A stretch of 43,027 nucleotides of DNA from Nocardia wallacei. GTDB lineage: Bacteria > Actinomycetota > Actinomycetes > Mycobacteriales > Mycobacteriaceae. A program made the translations under genes and the position numbers. A model generated the notes under the pieces. It was not told where the DNA came from. It did not search any database and worked only from the letters and a program-made list of their open reading frames with translations. Location: NCBI RefSeq assembly GCF_029868745.1, contig NZ_JARWOP010000139.1, positions 1 to 43,027 of the forward strand, written 5' to 3'. Below are positions 16,707 to 25,403 of the stretch, piece by piece. How positions within the stretch are numbered: the stretch's first letter is position 1; each line of letters starts with the position of its first letter.

Positions 16707-18373
16707 TTCAGGAAGCCGACTTTCGTCCAGTCGTAGGTCGCCAGGCCGCGGGCGCCGTAGTTGGCGAGGTTGGCGCGCACCGCCACGATGCCCGGCGTCT
16801 GCAGCAGCGGGAGCGAGTGCCCCTCCTCGAAGATCTTGCGGTCCACCTGATTGGCCAGCTCGATGGCCTTGGCCGGATCCAGTTCGGAGACCGTCTTCTC
16901 GATGAGATCGTTCAGCTCGGGAGAGCCGATGCGCCCGTAGTTGCCCTGCAGGTCGTTCGGGTTGTAGCCCCAGATCTGGAACAGGTTGGTCAAGGGGAAC
17001 GGGTCGCCGACCCACGACCACTGCGCGACATCGAAATCACCGGGCTGGATGAAGTCGGTGAAATATCCGGTGCCCGGCTTGGTGTCGATAGTGAGTTTCA
17101 CGCCGATGCGGGCGAGGTTCTGCTGCATGATCTGCGCCATCTGTACCCAGACATCCTGGTTGTACATGACGTCGCGGATCTCCAGTTTCCGGCCGTCCTT
17201 CTCCCGCACGTCGCCGTTGAGTTTCCAGCCCGCCTCGTCGAGTTCGCGGGCGGCGGCGTCGGGGTCGTAGCCGAGGCTGTTGTCCTGATAACCCTTCTGG
17301 CCCTCGAGATAGATGTGGTTGTTCAGCGGTTTGGGATCGGCGACCAGGCCGTTGTCGATGGCCGTGGCGATACCCTGCCTATCGATGGCCTTCGAAACAG
17401 CCACGCGCACCTTGGGATCGGAAAGGATGGACCCGGGCGCGCCGTTGAAGGTCAGGTGCGACCATTGATTGGCCGGCGCGCGGCGAATGGTGACGTCGGG
17501 AATGCCCTGCACGGTCTTCAGCTCGTCGCGGCTCCCTATTCCGGCCGCGTCCAGTTCGTTGTTCTGCAGGGCAGGCAGGTCGGCGGCGCTGTCCAGCAAG
17601 CTCCAGGTGATCGTGTCGAGTTTCGGTTTTTCCCCCCACCACAAAGGGTTGCGGCCGAGCACGATACGTCCCTGCCCGCGGTCCGTGGACTGGACGAGGA
17701 AAGGCCCGGCAGTGAGCGTGATGTTGTCGACGAGACTCTTGTTGAACGACTCGGGTGTGGCGGTCACCGACTTCGGAAACAGGAAGCTGTTACCGGCGAA
17801 CTGCCCGCGCCAGTCGGCGAAGGGTTTGTTGAACGTGAGGACGGCCTGCCGGTCGTCGACGCCGCGCTCCACCTTCTCCACCCGGTCGAAGCCCTGGTTG
17901 GCCACGATCAGGAACGCCTTGTCGCGCCCGCTCAGTGCGTTGGCCTGCGAGGCGATGTCTTCCCAGGTGATCGGGGTGCCGTCGCTCCACACCGCCTTCG
18001 GGTTGATGGTGTAGGTAACCTGCTGCGGCTCGGCGTTGGTGAGTTCGACGCTGGTGAAGTAGTCGGTGTCGAGACTGGCCTCGCCCGCGGCGTCGATGCG
18101 GAAGGCCTGCGGCATCGTCGGGCGTTCGATACTCGTGACGTCGTTGTCGCTGTCGATCTGCAGGTTGTTCCAGTTCTTCGGGTAGCCCGAGAACGGCAGC
18201 CGCAGATTCCCCCCGTCCCGCAACTCGCTCACATCGTGCGGGTTGATGTCGTTGGTGAGGCCGATCGCGGACGTGCCACCCCCTGAATCATCCGAGCCCG
18301 CACACCCGGACAAGACCAATCCGATCGCGACCGCGGGGACCGCTATCCGGACAACTGTCGAACGAATCCGCAT
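16703..18373 (-). CDS. oppA: Oligopeptide ABC transporter substrate-binding lipoprotein (second copy)
   Basis: 556 residues. A lipoprotein signal peptide ends in LSGC (Cys24), and the rest is a family 5 extracellular solute-binding protein. It shares with M. tuberculosis OppA (Rv1280c) the patterns NDINPH, LRDGGNLRL, PQQVTYTINPKAVWSDGTPI and TWEDIASQ (from memory). It would capture peptides outside the membrane and deliver them to OppBC. The ATG at 18373 has GGAAGGAG upstream and lies 29 bases after the stop of the first copy. The two copies contain near-identical DNA tracts but differ strongly in ligand-facing segments, for example LLDSAADLPALQ against VLDQAAWPAALQ, so different peptides may be bound. 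Confidence 0.9.
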   Translation of the reverse strand: MRIRSTVVRIAVPAVAIGLVLSGCAGSDDSGGGTSAIGLTNDINPHDVSELRDGGNLRLPFSGYPKNWNNLQIDSDNDVTSIERPTMPQAFRIDAAGEASLDTDYFTSVELTNAEPQQVTYTINPKAVWSDGTPITWEDIASQANALSGRDKAFLIVANQGFDRVEKVERGVDDRQAVLTFNKPFADWRGQFAGNSFLFPKSVTATPESFNKSLVDNITLTAGPFLVQSTDRGQGRIVLGRNPLWWGEKPKLDTITWSLLDSAADLPALQNNELDAAGIGSRDELKTVQGIPDVTIRRAPANQWSHLTFNGAPGSILSDPKVRVAVSKAIDRQGIATAIDNGLVADPKPLNNHIYLEGQKGYQDNSLGYDPDAAARELDEAGWKLNGDVREKDGRKLEIRDVMYNQDVWVQMAQIMQQNLARIGVKLTIDTKPGTGYFTDFIQPGDFDVAQWSWVGDPFPLTNLFQIWGYNPNDLQGNYGRIGSPELNDLIEKTVSELDPAKAIELANQVDRKIFEEGHSLPLLQTPGIVAVRANLANYGARGLATYDWTKVGFLK

Positions 18374-18402
18374 GGACCGCTCCTTCCGTCGGGGCCGGTG
18401 CA

Positions 18403-20079
18403 TCACTTCGTGAAGCCGATCTTGGTGTAGTCGTAGGAGGCCATTCCGGGCGCCCCGAAATTGGCGATATCGGCGCGCACGCCGTAATTCCCCGGATCCT
18501 GGGTCAGCGGCAGCGAGAAGCCCTCCTCGAAGACCGCCCGATCCACCTCGTTCGCCAGTTCGATCGCTCGCTGCGGATCGAGTTCCGACAGGGTCTTGTC
18601 GATCAGCTCGTTCAGTTCCGGGGAACCGATGCGGCCGAAGTTTCCCTGCACGTCGTCGGGGTGGTAGGCGTAGATCTGCGACACCCCGCTGAGCGGGAAA
18701 GCGTCACCCTGCCATTGGAATTGGGCCAGATCGAAGTCGCCCGGGATGAAGACGTCGGAGAAGATGTTCTGGCCGGGGCGCGCGTCGATGGTCAGCTTCA
18801 CGCCGATGCGGGCGAGATTCTGCTGGATGATCTGCGCGACCTTCACCCAGACGTCGTTGTTGTACATGACATCCCGGATCTCGAGGCGGCGGCCGTCCTT
18901 GACGCGCACGTCACCCTCCAACCGCCAGCCCAGCGCGTCGAGTTCGCGCGCGGCCGCGTCCGGATCGAAGGGCGGGTTGTTGTCCCGGTAACCCTGCTGG
19001 CCGCGCACGTAGATGTGATTGCCGAGCGGCTTCGGGTCGTTCTCCAGCCCGTTGGAGACGGCGTTCACGATGGTCTGCCGGTCGATGGCCTTCGAGATCG
19101 CCACGCGCAGTTTCGGATCCGACAGGATGGCGCCCGGCGAGCCGTTGAAGGTGAGATGCCGCCACAGGGTTCCGGGCGCGTGCCGGATGGTCAGCCCGGC
19201 GGCGGTGCGCACGGTCGCCAGGTCGGAGATCGAGAACAGCTGGGCCGCATCGAGTTCGTTGTTCTGCAGGGCGGCCGGCCACGCCGCCTGGTCGAGCACG
19301 CTGACCGTGATGGTGTCCAGCTTCGGTGTCTCGCCCCACCATTTCGGATTGCGCTCCAGCACGATCCGGCCCTGGGTGCGGTCGGTCGACCGCACCCTGA
19401 ACGGACCGGCCGTCTCGGTGATGTGGTCGACCAGGCCGTGGTTGAACGACTCCGGATTCCCGGTCACCGACTTCGGGAAGAGCATCGAGTTACCGGCGAA
19501 CTGCCCCTGCCATTCCGCGTAGTGCTGCTTGAAGGTGATGATCGCCTGCCGGTCGTCGACGCCGCGCTCGACCTTCTCCACCCGGTCGAACCCGCTGGTC
19601 ACCGCGATCAGGTACCGCTTGTCGCGGCCGCTGAGCGCGTTGGCCTGCGCGGCGATGTCCTCCCAGGTGATCGGGGTGCCGTCGCTCCACACCGCTTTCG
19701 GGTTGATGGTGTAGGTGACCTGCTGCGGCTCGGTGCCGGTCAATCGCACGTCGGTGAAGTAGTCCGGATCCACCGACAGCCGACCGCCCGCGTCGGTGAT
19801 GAACGCGCGCGGCATCATCGGCCACACGATGCGGGCGATCTCCAGATTGTTGCCGTCGTTGGACAGGGTGTTCCAGTTGGGCGGGAACTCCGTGGTCGCC
19901 AGCCGCAGGTTGCCGCCGTCGCGGAGCGCTTCGCGCGGTTGCGGATTGATGTCGTTGCTCGTGCCCAGCGCGACGTCGCCGCCGGGAACCGTCTGGTTCC
20001 CGGCCGAGCAGCCCGTCAGGCCGGCCGTCGCGACGACCGTCAGGGCGACGGCACACGCCGTCAGCGACCTGATCCTCAT
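18403..20079 (-). CDS. oppA: Oligopeptide ABC transporter substrate-binding lipoprotein (first copy)
   Basis: 558 residues with lipobox LTGC (Cys24), then a family 5 solute-binding fold. The mature N-terminus reads GTSNDINPQ and LRDGGNLRLATTEFPPNWN, which is closer to mycobacterial OppA (TTSDINQQ, LRLSLTDFPPNFN) than the second copy is. The order oppB-oppC-oppD-oppA matches Rv1283c-Rv1280c. ATG 20079 is preceded by AGGAGAGA and starts ten bases after the oppD stop. In M. tuberculosis this transporter has been linked to peptide and glutathione uptake; the substrate here is not known. Confidence 0.92.
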   Translation of the reverse strand: MRIRSLTACAVALTVVATAGLTGCSAGNQTVPGGDVALGTSNDINPQPREALRDGGNLRLATTEFPPNWNTLSNDGNNLEIARIVWPMMPRAFITDAGGRLSVDPDYFTDVRLTGTEPQQVTYTINPKAVWSDGTPITWEDIAAQANALSGRDKRYLIAVTSGFDRVEKVERGVDDRQAIITFKQHYAEWQGQFAGNSMLFPKSVTGNPESFNHGLVDHITETAGPFRVRSTDRTQGRIVLERNPKWWGETPKLDTITVSVLDQAAWPAALQNNELDAAQLFSISDLATVRTAAGLTIRHAPGTLWRHLTFNGSPGAILSDPKLRVAISKAIDRQTIVNAVSNGLENDPKPLGNHIYVRGQQGYRDNNPPFDPDAAARELDALGWRLEGDVRVKDGRRLEIRDVMYNNDVWVKVAQIIQQNLARIGVKLTIDARPGQNIFSDVFIPGDFDLAQFQWQGDAFPLSGVSQIYAYHPDDVQGNFGRIGSPELNELIDKTLSELDPQRAIELANEVDRAVFEEGFSLPLTQDPGNYGVRADIANFGAPGMASYDYTKIGFTK

Positions 20080-20089
20080 AGCGTCTCTC

Positions 20090-21925
20090 CTACCCAGCGA
20101 CGACCGGAACGGGAACCGCGTCGATGAGCGCGCGGGTGTATTCGTGCTGCGGCGCCTCGAAGATCTGCTCCGCGGGACCGGATTCCACGATCTTGCCGCG
20201 ATACATGACCGCGATGTCGTGGGCCAGGTTGCGCACCACCGAAAGATCATGGGAGACGAACAGATACGACAGCCCCCGCTCGGCCTGCAACTCCCGCAAC
20301 AGATTCAGCACACCGGCCTGGATGGAGACGTCCAGCGAGGACACCGGCTCGTCGAGCACCAGCAGTTCGGGGTCCAGCGCCAGGGCGCGCGCGATGTTGA
20401 TGCGCTGCTTCTGGCCGCCGGAGAAGTCGGGGGGATAGCGGTCGGCGTGCTCGGGGCTGAGGCCGACCTGTTTCAGCAGTTCCGGAACCCGCTTGCGCAC
20501 CTCGTCGCGAGACCGGCCGTCGACGCGCAGCGGTTCCGCGAGCGTGTCGAAGATCGGCAGCCGCGGATCCAGCGAGCCCGAGGGGTCCTGGAAGACGATC
20601 TGCATCTTGCGCCGGATCTCGCGCCGGCGGGCCTTGGTCAAGGTCGCGACGTCACTGCCGAGCACCTCGATGCTCCCGGCCTCGGGCGCTACCAGATCCA
20701 TGATCTGGGTCAGGGTGGTGGACTTCCCGGAGCCGGACTCGCCGACCAGCGCGAAGGTGCGCCCGCCGCGCACCTCGAAACCGATGCCGTCGACCGCTCG
20801 AACCTCACCCTTGCGGCGTTTGAAGAACACGCCGGAGGTGATGGGGAAGGTTTTCGTCAGCTCCGAAACCCGCAGCACCACACGGGCATCCACCGGCGGC
20901 TCGGCCTCGGGCTCGGCCACCTCGCGACGGTAGGCGGTGAACAAGTCCTCGGTGCCGACCTCGTCGGTGCGGATGCACGCGGCGCGATGCCCCGGTGCGG
21001 TCTCCAGCAGCGGCGGCTCGGCGGTGCGGCAGTCGTCGATCGAGACCGGGCAGCGCGGGGCGAACGGGCAACCGGGCGGCAGCGCGTGCATGGCGGGCGG
21101 CGCGCCGGTGATGGGGATGAGCGCGGTGCGGGCCGGGCCGTCGATGCGCGGGATGGAACCCAGCAGGCCCACCGTGTAGGGCATCCGGGGCGCGTGGAAA
21201 AGGTCGGTGGCGGTACTGGTCTCGACGACCCGGCCGGCGTACATGACCGCCACGCGGTCGGCCAGGGTGGCGGCGATCCCCATGTCGTGGGTGATCATCA
21301 CGACACCCGCGCCGGTGATGTCGCGGGCCTTGCGCAGCAGGTTCAGGATCTGCTTCTGCACCGTGACGTCCAGCGCCGTGGTGGGTTCGTCGCAGATGAT
21401 CAGTTCCGGGTCGTTGGCGATCGCCATCGCGATCACCACGCGCTGGCGCATGCCGCCGGAGAATTCGTGCGGGAACGCCTTGGCCCGCGCCTCCGGTTCG
21501 GGAATGCCGACCAGGTCCAACAGTTCCACGGCCCGCGCCGCGGCCTGCTGCCTGCTCAACTTCTTGTGTGCCAGCAGGGCTTCCGCGATCTGGTCGCCCA
21601 CCCGATACACCGGCGTCAGCGCGGAGAGCGGGTCCTGGAAGACCATGCTGATCCGGCTGCCGCGCAGCGTCGACAGCCGCCGGTCGGTCATCCCCAGCAA
21701 TTCCTTGCCGCGCAGCCGGATCGAGCCGCGCACCCGCGCCTGCTCGGGCAGCAGGCCCATCACCGCCAGCGAGGACACCGACTTGCCCGAACCGGATTCG
21801 CCGACGATGGCCAGCACCTCGCCGTCGGAGACCGTGTAGTTCACCCCGCGCACCGCGTCGATCCGCCCCTCCTCACCGGGGAACGACACGTGCAGGTCCG
21901 AGACCTCCAGCAGCGGCGCGGTCAT
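20090..21925 (-). CDS. oppD: Oligopeptide ABC transporter ATP-binding protein, two fused ABC domains
   Basis: 611 residues holding two complete nucleotide-binding domains. The first has Walker A GESGSGKS near residue 42, FSGGM and a CDEPTTALD Walker B; the second has GESGSGKS near 393, FSGGQ and LDEPVSSLD. After the first domain is an oligopeptide-transporter C-terminal region with four cysteines: Cys286 and Cys292 (CPFAPRC), Cys299 (SIDDC) and Cys317 (RAAC). In mycobacterial OppD, such a Cys cluster is reported to hold an iron-sulfur cluster. It energises import through OppBC. The ATG at 21925 overlaps the oppC stop in ATGA. Fused OppD/OppF in one chain is the mycobacterial arrangement. Confidence 0.95.
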   Translation of the reverse strand: MTAPLLEVSDLHVSFPGEEGRIDAVRGVNYTVSDGEVLAIVGESGSGKSVSSLAVMGLLPEQARVRGSIRLRGKELLGMTDRRLSTLRGSRISMVFQDPLSALTPVYRVGDQIAEALLAHKKLSRQQAAARAVELLDLVGIPEPEARAKAFPHEFSGGMRQRVVIAMAIANDPELIICDEPTTALDVTVQKQILNLLRKARDITGAGVVMITHDMGIAATLADRVAVMYAGRVVETSTATDLFHAPRMPYTVGLLGSIPRIDGPARTALIPITGAPPAMHALPPGCPFAPRCPVSIDDCRTAEPPLLETAPGHRAACIRTDEVGTEDLFTAYRREVAEPEAEPPVDARVVLRVSELTKTFPITSGVFFKRRKGEVRAVDGIGFEVRGGRTFALVGESGSGKSTTLTQIMDLVAPEAGSIEVLGSDVATLTKARRREIRRKMQIVFQDPSGSLDPRLPIFDTLAEPLRVDGRSRDEVRKRVPELLKQVGLSPEHADRYPPDFSGGQKQRINIARALALDPELLVLDEPVSSLDVSIQAGVLNLLRELQAERGLSYLFVSHDLSVVRNLAHDIAVMYRGKIVESGPAEQIFEAPQHEYTRALIDAVPVPVVAG

Positions 21926-22872
21926 GCGGCCTCTCCCTCCGGCGCGGTGCCCCGGTCGGACTTCTTCCGCCGCGCCCGCGCCCGCTTGGCGGTAGGGTCG
22001 AAGGCATCGCGCAGCCCGTCGCCGACCAGGTTGGCGCACAGCACGGTGACGATGAGCAGCCCACCGGCGAACATGAACAGCCACGGATAGGTGAGCGCGG
22101 ACTTCGTCCCGGACGCGATCAGCGAGCCCAGGGACACATCCGGCGGCTGCACGCCGAAGCCGAGGAAGCTCAGGCCCGTTTCGGACATGATCGCCACACC
22201 GATCGCCAGCGTGGTGTCGATGATCAGAATGGACGCGATGTTCGGGACGATGTGGGTGGTGATCACGGTCCAGGTCGAGGCGCCCATGTACCGTGCGGCG
22301 CGGACGAATTCGCGTTCCTTCAGGCTCAGCGTCAGCCCGCGCACGATGCGGGCGCTGATCATCCAGCTGAACAGGGCGAGCAGCACGATCAGCAGCAGGA
22401 TCGAGCCGCTGCCCTTCATCCGCGGGGCGAAGATCGCGATGACGATGAAACTCGGCACCACCAGCAGCAGATCCACCAGCCACATGACGGCCCGGTCGGT
22501 CCAGCCGCCGAGCAGCCCTGCCACCGATCCGGCGGTGGCGGCGATGATGCTCGAGATGAACGCGACGCTGAACCCGATCAGCAGCGACTTCTGCAAACCG
22601 CGCAGCGTCTGCGCCAGCACGTCCTGACCGATCTGGTTGGTGCCGAATGGATGATCCGGGCTGGGCGGCTGCAGCAGCGCCGTGTAGTCCAATTCCTGGT
22701 AGTCGTAGGACAGTACGGGAGGCAGCGCGAAGGCCAGCACCAGCATCAGCAGTAGGACGATCGCGCCGCCGACAGCGGGCTTGTTGCGGCGGAACCTGCG
22801 CCACACCAGTTTCCGGCGACCGGCGGCCTGGGGCTCGGGCGCGCCCTGAATGATCATTTCGGCTTCGGTCAT
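21922..22872 (-). CDS. oppC: Oligopeptide ABC transporter permease OppC
   Basis: 316 residues. A cytoplasmic N-terminus ([18 protein letters not shown]) leads to helix 1, an extracytoplasmic loop ([17 protein letters not shown], as in Dpp/OppC) and five further helices. The cytoplasmic EAA-type coupling loop is recognisable as [24 protein letters not shown]. It would form the heterodimeric channel with OppB. The basic C-terminal tail (KRARARRKK) is longer than usual. Start and stop overlap oppB and oppD by ATGA, indicating tight translational coupling. Confidence 0.94.
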   Translation of the reverse strand: MTEAEMIIQGAPEPQAAGRRKLVWRRFRRNKPAVGGAIVLLLMLVLAFALPPVLSYDYQELDYTALLQPPSPDHPFGTNQIGQDVLAQTLRGLQKSLLIGFSVAFISSIIAATAGSVAGLLGGWTDRAVMWLVDLLLVVPSFIVIAIFAPRMKGSGSILLLIVLLALFSWMISARIVRGLTLSLKEREFVRAARYMGASTWTVITTHIVPNIASILIIDTTLAIGVAIMSETGLSFLGFGVQPPDVSLGSLIASGTKSALTYPWLFMFAGGLLIVTVLCANLVGDGLRDAFDPTAKRARARRKKSDRGTAPEGEAA

Positions 22873-23849
22873 GCTCCCACTCGCACCCGTGGATCGAGGA
22901 TCGCGTAGGCGATATCGGACAGCAGGCCCGACACCAGCACCACCAATCCGGCGAACGCCGTGACGGTCACCACGACGTAGAGGTCCTGCGCGTTGATCCC
23001 GTCGACCAGCCATTCGCCGACGCCGTGCCAGCCGAAAATCTTCTCGGTGAAGGTCGCGCCGGTGATCAGCGCGCCGAGGCTGTAGGCGAACAGCGTCGCC
23101 ATCGGGATCAACGCGGTGCGCAGGCCGTGCTTGTACAGCGCGCGGCTGCGGGTGAGGCCCTTGGCGCGGGCGGTGCGGATGAAATCGCTCTGCAGCACGT
23201 CCAGCATGGCGTTGCGCTGGTAGCGGCTGTAACTGGCCATGGCGGCGAGCGCGAGGCCGAGGGTGGGGACCACCATGTGCTGGACGCGATCGACGAACTG
23301 ATTCCACAGCCCGTGCACGGCGTTCGCGGAGGTCTCGCCCGTATAGAGGAAGATCTGCTGACCGGTGGCCGTATTGATCTCCAGCGCACCGTATTTCAGC
23401 AGGGTGGCGAGCAGGAACACCGGTGTGCTGAGCACCAGCAGGGAGACGATCGTGGTGAAGTAGTCGCTGAACCGGTACTGCCGGATCGCCCCGGCCGCGC
23501 CGATCAGCACGCCCAGCACGGTGCCGAGCACCGAGCCGACCACCAGCAACCGCAGGCTGACTCCCACCCGGCGGCCCAGTTCCGCGCTCACCGGCTGACC
23601 CGCCAGCGTGGTTCCGAAGTCGCCGTGGGTGATGCCGCTGACCCAGGTGACATAGCGCTGCGGGATCGGTTCGTCGAGGTGCAGTTCGGCGGCCTTCGCG
23701 TCGATCACCGACTGCGGCGGGCGCGGATTGCGCTGCTCGAGGCTGTCCAGCGGGCGGAAGGTCAGTGATGCCAGGGTGAAGGTCAGAAAGGTCGCCAGCA
23801 CCAGCAGCACGACATAATTGAGCGCGCGTCGTAGCAGAAAGCCGGTCAT
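22869..23849 (-). CDS. oppB: Oligopeptide ABC transporter permease OppB
   Basis: 326 residues, first gene of the opp operon. It begins with [20 protein letters not shown], the N-terminal helix typical of Dpp/OppB, followed by a periplasmic-type loop ([24 protein letters not shown]), five more helices and the coupling loop [20 protein letters not shown]. The end ([19 protein letters not shown]) is a standard OppB terminus. ATG 23849 has GAGGGG five bases upstream. It pairs with OppC as the transmembrane channel. Confidence 0.95.
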   Translation of the reverse strand: MTGFLLRRALNYVVLLVLATFLTFTLASLTFRPLDSLEQRNPRPPQSVIDAKAAELHLDEPIPQRYVTWVSGITHGDFGTTLAGQPVSAELGRRVGVSLRLLVVGSVLGTVLGVLIGAAGAIRQYRFSDYFTTIVSLLVLSTPVFLLATLLKYGALEINTATGQQIFLYTGETSANAVHGLWNQFVDRVQHMVVPTLGLALAAMASYSRYQRNAMLDVLQSDFIRTARAKGLTRSRALYKHGLRTALIPMATLFAYSLGALITGATFTEKIFGWHGVGEWLVDGINAQDLYVVVTVTAFAGLVVLVSGLLSDIAYAILDPRVRVGA

Positions 23850-23878
23850 CGGTCCCCTCGGGTCGGTTGCTAGGCCTG

Positions 23879-23884
23879 ATCATA
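23879..23884 (-). promoter_or_regulatory. Possible -10 box of the opp operon
   Basis: TATGAT on the minus strand, 29 bases before the oppB ATG. No good -35 is seen at the standard spacing, so the call is tentative. Confidence 0.35.
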
Positions 23885-24033
23885 AGGACAGCTGGCGATC
23901 ATGGCGTGTCGAGGACAGCCGTGACATGCGTGGATCGTCAGCACATCGTGCACCAGTGTCGCGCGTACCGGCGGTGGTTCGGCAGCCGTGGTAAGGGGGC
24001 TGATCTTACGGCCGGGGTGCGGGTTCGGGCAGG

Positions 24034-24876
24034 ATGGAAGAGGTGACGCGTCTGCACCTGCCCAAACCCAAGATGGTGGCCACCGATGTCGATGGCACGC
24101 TCATCGATGAGCGTGAGCAGGTCACCCCGCGCACGCGGGCCGCGGTCGCGGCGCTCATCGCCGACGGAGTGCAGTTCGTACTCGCCACCGGCCGCCCGCC
24201 GCGCTGGATCGATCCGGTCGTCGAGGGGCTCGGATACGCGCCGCTGTGCGTGTGCGGCAACGGCGCGGTGATCTACGACAGCGCGTCCGATCGCATCCTG
24301 CACACCAGCGTTCTCGATATGGCGAGCCTGGCCGCGATCGCCGAGTTGGCCGAGCGGGTGCTGCCCGGTTGCGGCCTGGCCGCCGAACGGGTCGGCGCGA
24401 GCGCGCACGACGCGGCCACCCCGCAGTTCGTGAGTTCGCCGGAGTACGAACACGCTTGGCTGAACCCGGACGACACCCAGGTGGCCCGGCGCGAGGTGCT
24501 CGCCGCGCCTGCCATCAAGATGCTGATCCGGCTGCCCGGCGCGGCCAGCGCGGACATGCGGGCGGCGCTGGAACCGGAACTGTCCGGGCGCGCCGACATC
24601 ACCTACTCCACCAACAACGGACTGATCGAGCTGTCGGCGCCGGGTGTCACCAAGGCCTCCGGACTGGCAATGGTGGCGCAGCGCTTGGGCGTTCAGCACG
24701 CCACCATGGTCGCCTTCGGCGATATGCCCAACGATGTTCCGATGCTGCGCATGGCCGGACACGGCGTCGCGATGGCCAACGCGCACCCCGAGGCCCGCGC
24801 CGCCGCCGACGAGGTCACCGCCACCAATTCGGCCGACGGCGTAGCGCGAGTCCTGGAACGCTGGTGGGCCGTCTGA
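24034..24876 (+). CDS. Cof-type HAD-IIB family phosphatase (Rv3813c-like)
   Basis: 280 residues. HAD motif I is ATDVDGTL with Asp18 and Asp20; motif II is the ATGRPP stretch; a Lys in PGVTKASG and motif IV GDMPNDVPML complete the active site. The large C2-type cap lies between (about 90-190). It is a cytoplasmic phosphatase of sugar phosphates or similar small molecules; the exact substrate is unknown. The position near the acyltransferase and PGRP homologues agrees with Rv3813c in M. tuberculosis. The ATG at 24034 was chosen; a GTG at 24043 is a possible alternative, since the first three residues look unconserved. It converges on the small ATPase gene, with 11 bases between the two ends. 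Confidence 0.9.
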   Translation: MEEVTRLHLPKPKMVATDVDGTLIDEREQVTPRTRAAVAALIADGVQFVLATGRPPRWIDPVVEGLGYAPLCVCGNGAVIYDSASDRILHTSVLDMASLAAIAELAERVLPGCGLAAERVGASAHDAATPQFVSSPEYEHAWLNPDDTQVARREVLAAPAIKMLIRLPGAASADMRAALEPELSGRADITYSTNNGLIELSAPGVTKASGLAMVAQRLGVQHATMVAFGDMPNDVPMLRMAGHGVAMANAHPEARAAADEVTATNSADGVARVLERWWAV

Positions 24877-24887
24877 TCGCACCTCGA

Positions 24888-25349
24888 TCAGGCCACCTGT
24901 CCGAGCACAATGTCGGCCACCCGGTCGACGGGGACGGTCGTGACCACCTCGAGCGTGGCCGCCTGCCGTAGCAGCGGTTCGACGGTCTCGAGGTATTCCA
25001 GCGTCTCCGCGAGTTCGGCCGGATCCTTGCCGTACGGATTGCCGGTGCGCGTGGCCAGACGTTCGACCAGGATTTCGGCGGGCGCGCTGAGCAGGACGAT
25101 GTGGTCGAAACGCGAATAGAACTCGGTCTGGTTGCGCGTCGTGCCCTGGACGAACAGCACACCGGTGGCGCCCGGCGCGGCGGACAGCAGCGCGTCGATC
25201 CGGTCGGCGCGCCAGAGTCGTTCGCCCGCAATCGTTTCGTGGTAGTCGCCGTAGTCGGTGTCGACCGTGCGGTGGCCGCGCCGGGCGAGTTCGTCCAGCA
25301 GCGATGTCTTGCCTACTCCGGACATGCCGGTGATCAGCACGTTGGTCAC
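24888..25349 (-). CDS. Small P-loop ATPase/kinase-like protein
   Basis: 153 residues. A Walker A loop lies right at the N-terminus (ITGMSGVGKTS, Lys14), and there is a strand-like VLFVQGT stretch and a possible lid arginine region (RLATRTGNPYGKDPAE). The size and fold pattern match the small kinase group (shikimate/gluconate kinase or AAA_18-type) rather than AAA+ machines. The phosphate acceptor is unknown. The GTG at 25349 has TAGGCT (25361-25356 on the minus strand) six bases before it, indicating a leaderless transcript of its own although the amidase gene upstream is in the same direction. Confidence 0.75.
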   Translation of the reverse strand: MTNVLITGMSGVGKTSLLDELARRGHRTVDTDYGDYHETIAGERLWRADRIDALLSAAPGATGVLFVQGTTRNQTEFYSRFDHIVLLSAPAEILVERLATRTGNPYGKDPAELAETLEYLETVEPLLRQAATLEVVTTVPVDRVADIVLGQVA

Positions 25350-25355
25350 GGTGAA

Positions 25356-25361
25356 AGCCTA
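25356..25361 (-). promoter_or_regulatory. -10 box of the small ATPase gene, leaderless
   Basis: TAGGCT followed by six bases and the GTG start, the same spacing class as serS and the GGDEF-EAL gene. Confidence 0.5.
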
Positions 25362-25403
25362 TGGTGGGCTCTCGATTTCAGGTCGTCGGGGGCGGTGGTG
25401 GAG

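Noticed and set aside
16047..17021. Longer version of the coupled membrane protein starting near 17021
   Set aside because: The extension lies within the coding sequence of the second oppA; the GTG at 16706 overlapping its stop is the plausible start.
19796..22090. A 764-codon open frame on the plus strand opposite the opp genes
   Set aside because: It is antisense to oppA and oppD, which have complete conserved motifs. Its protein is low-complexity Arg/Gly/Ala/His, typical of a GC-rich shadow frame. The same applies to long frames opposite serS, the MBL-Rieske gene, the amidase and glfT2.
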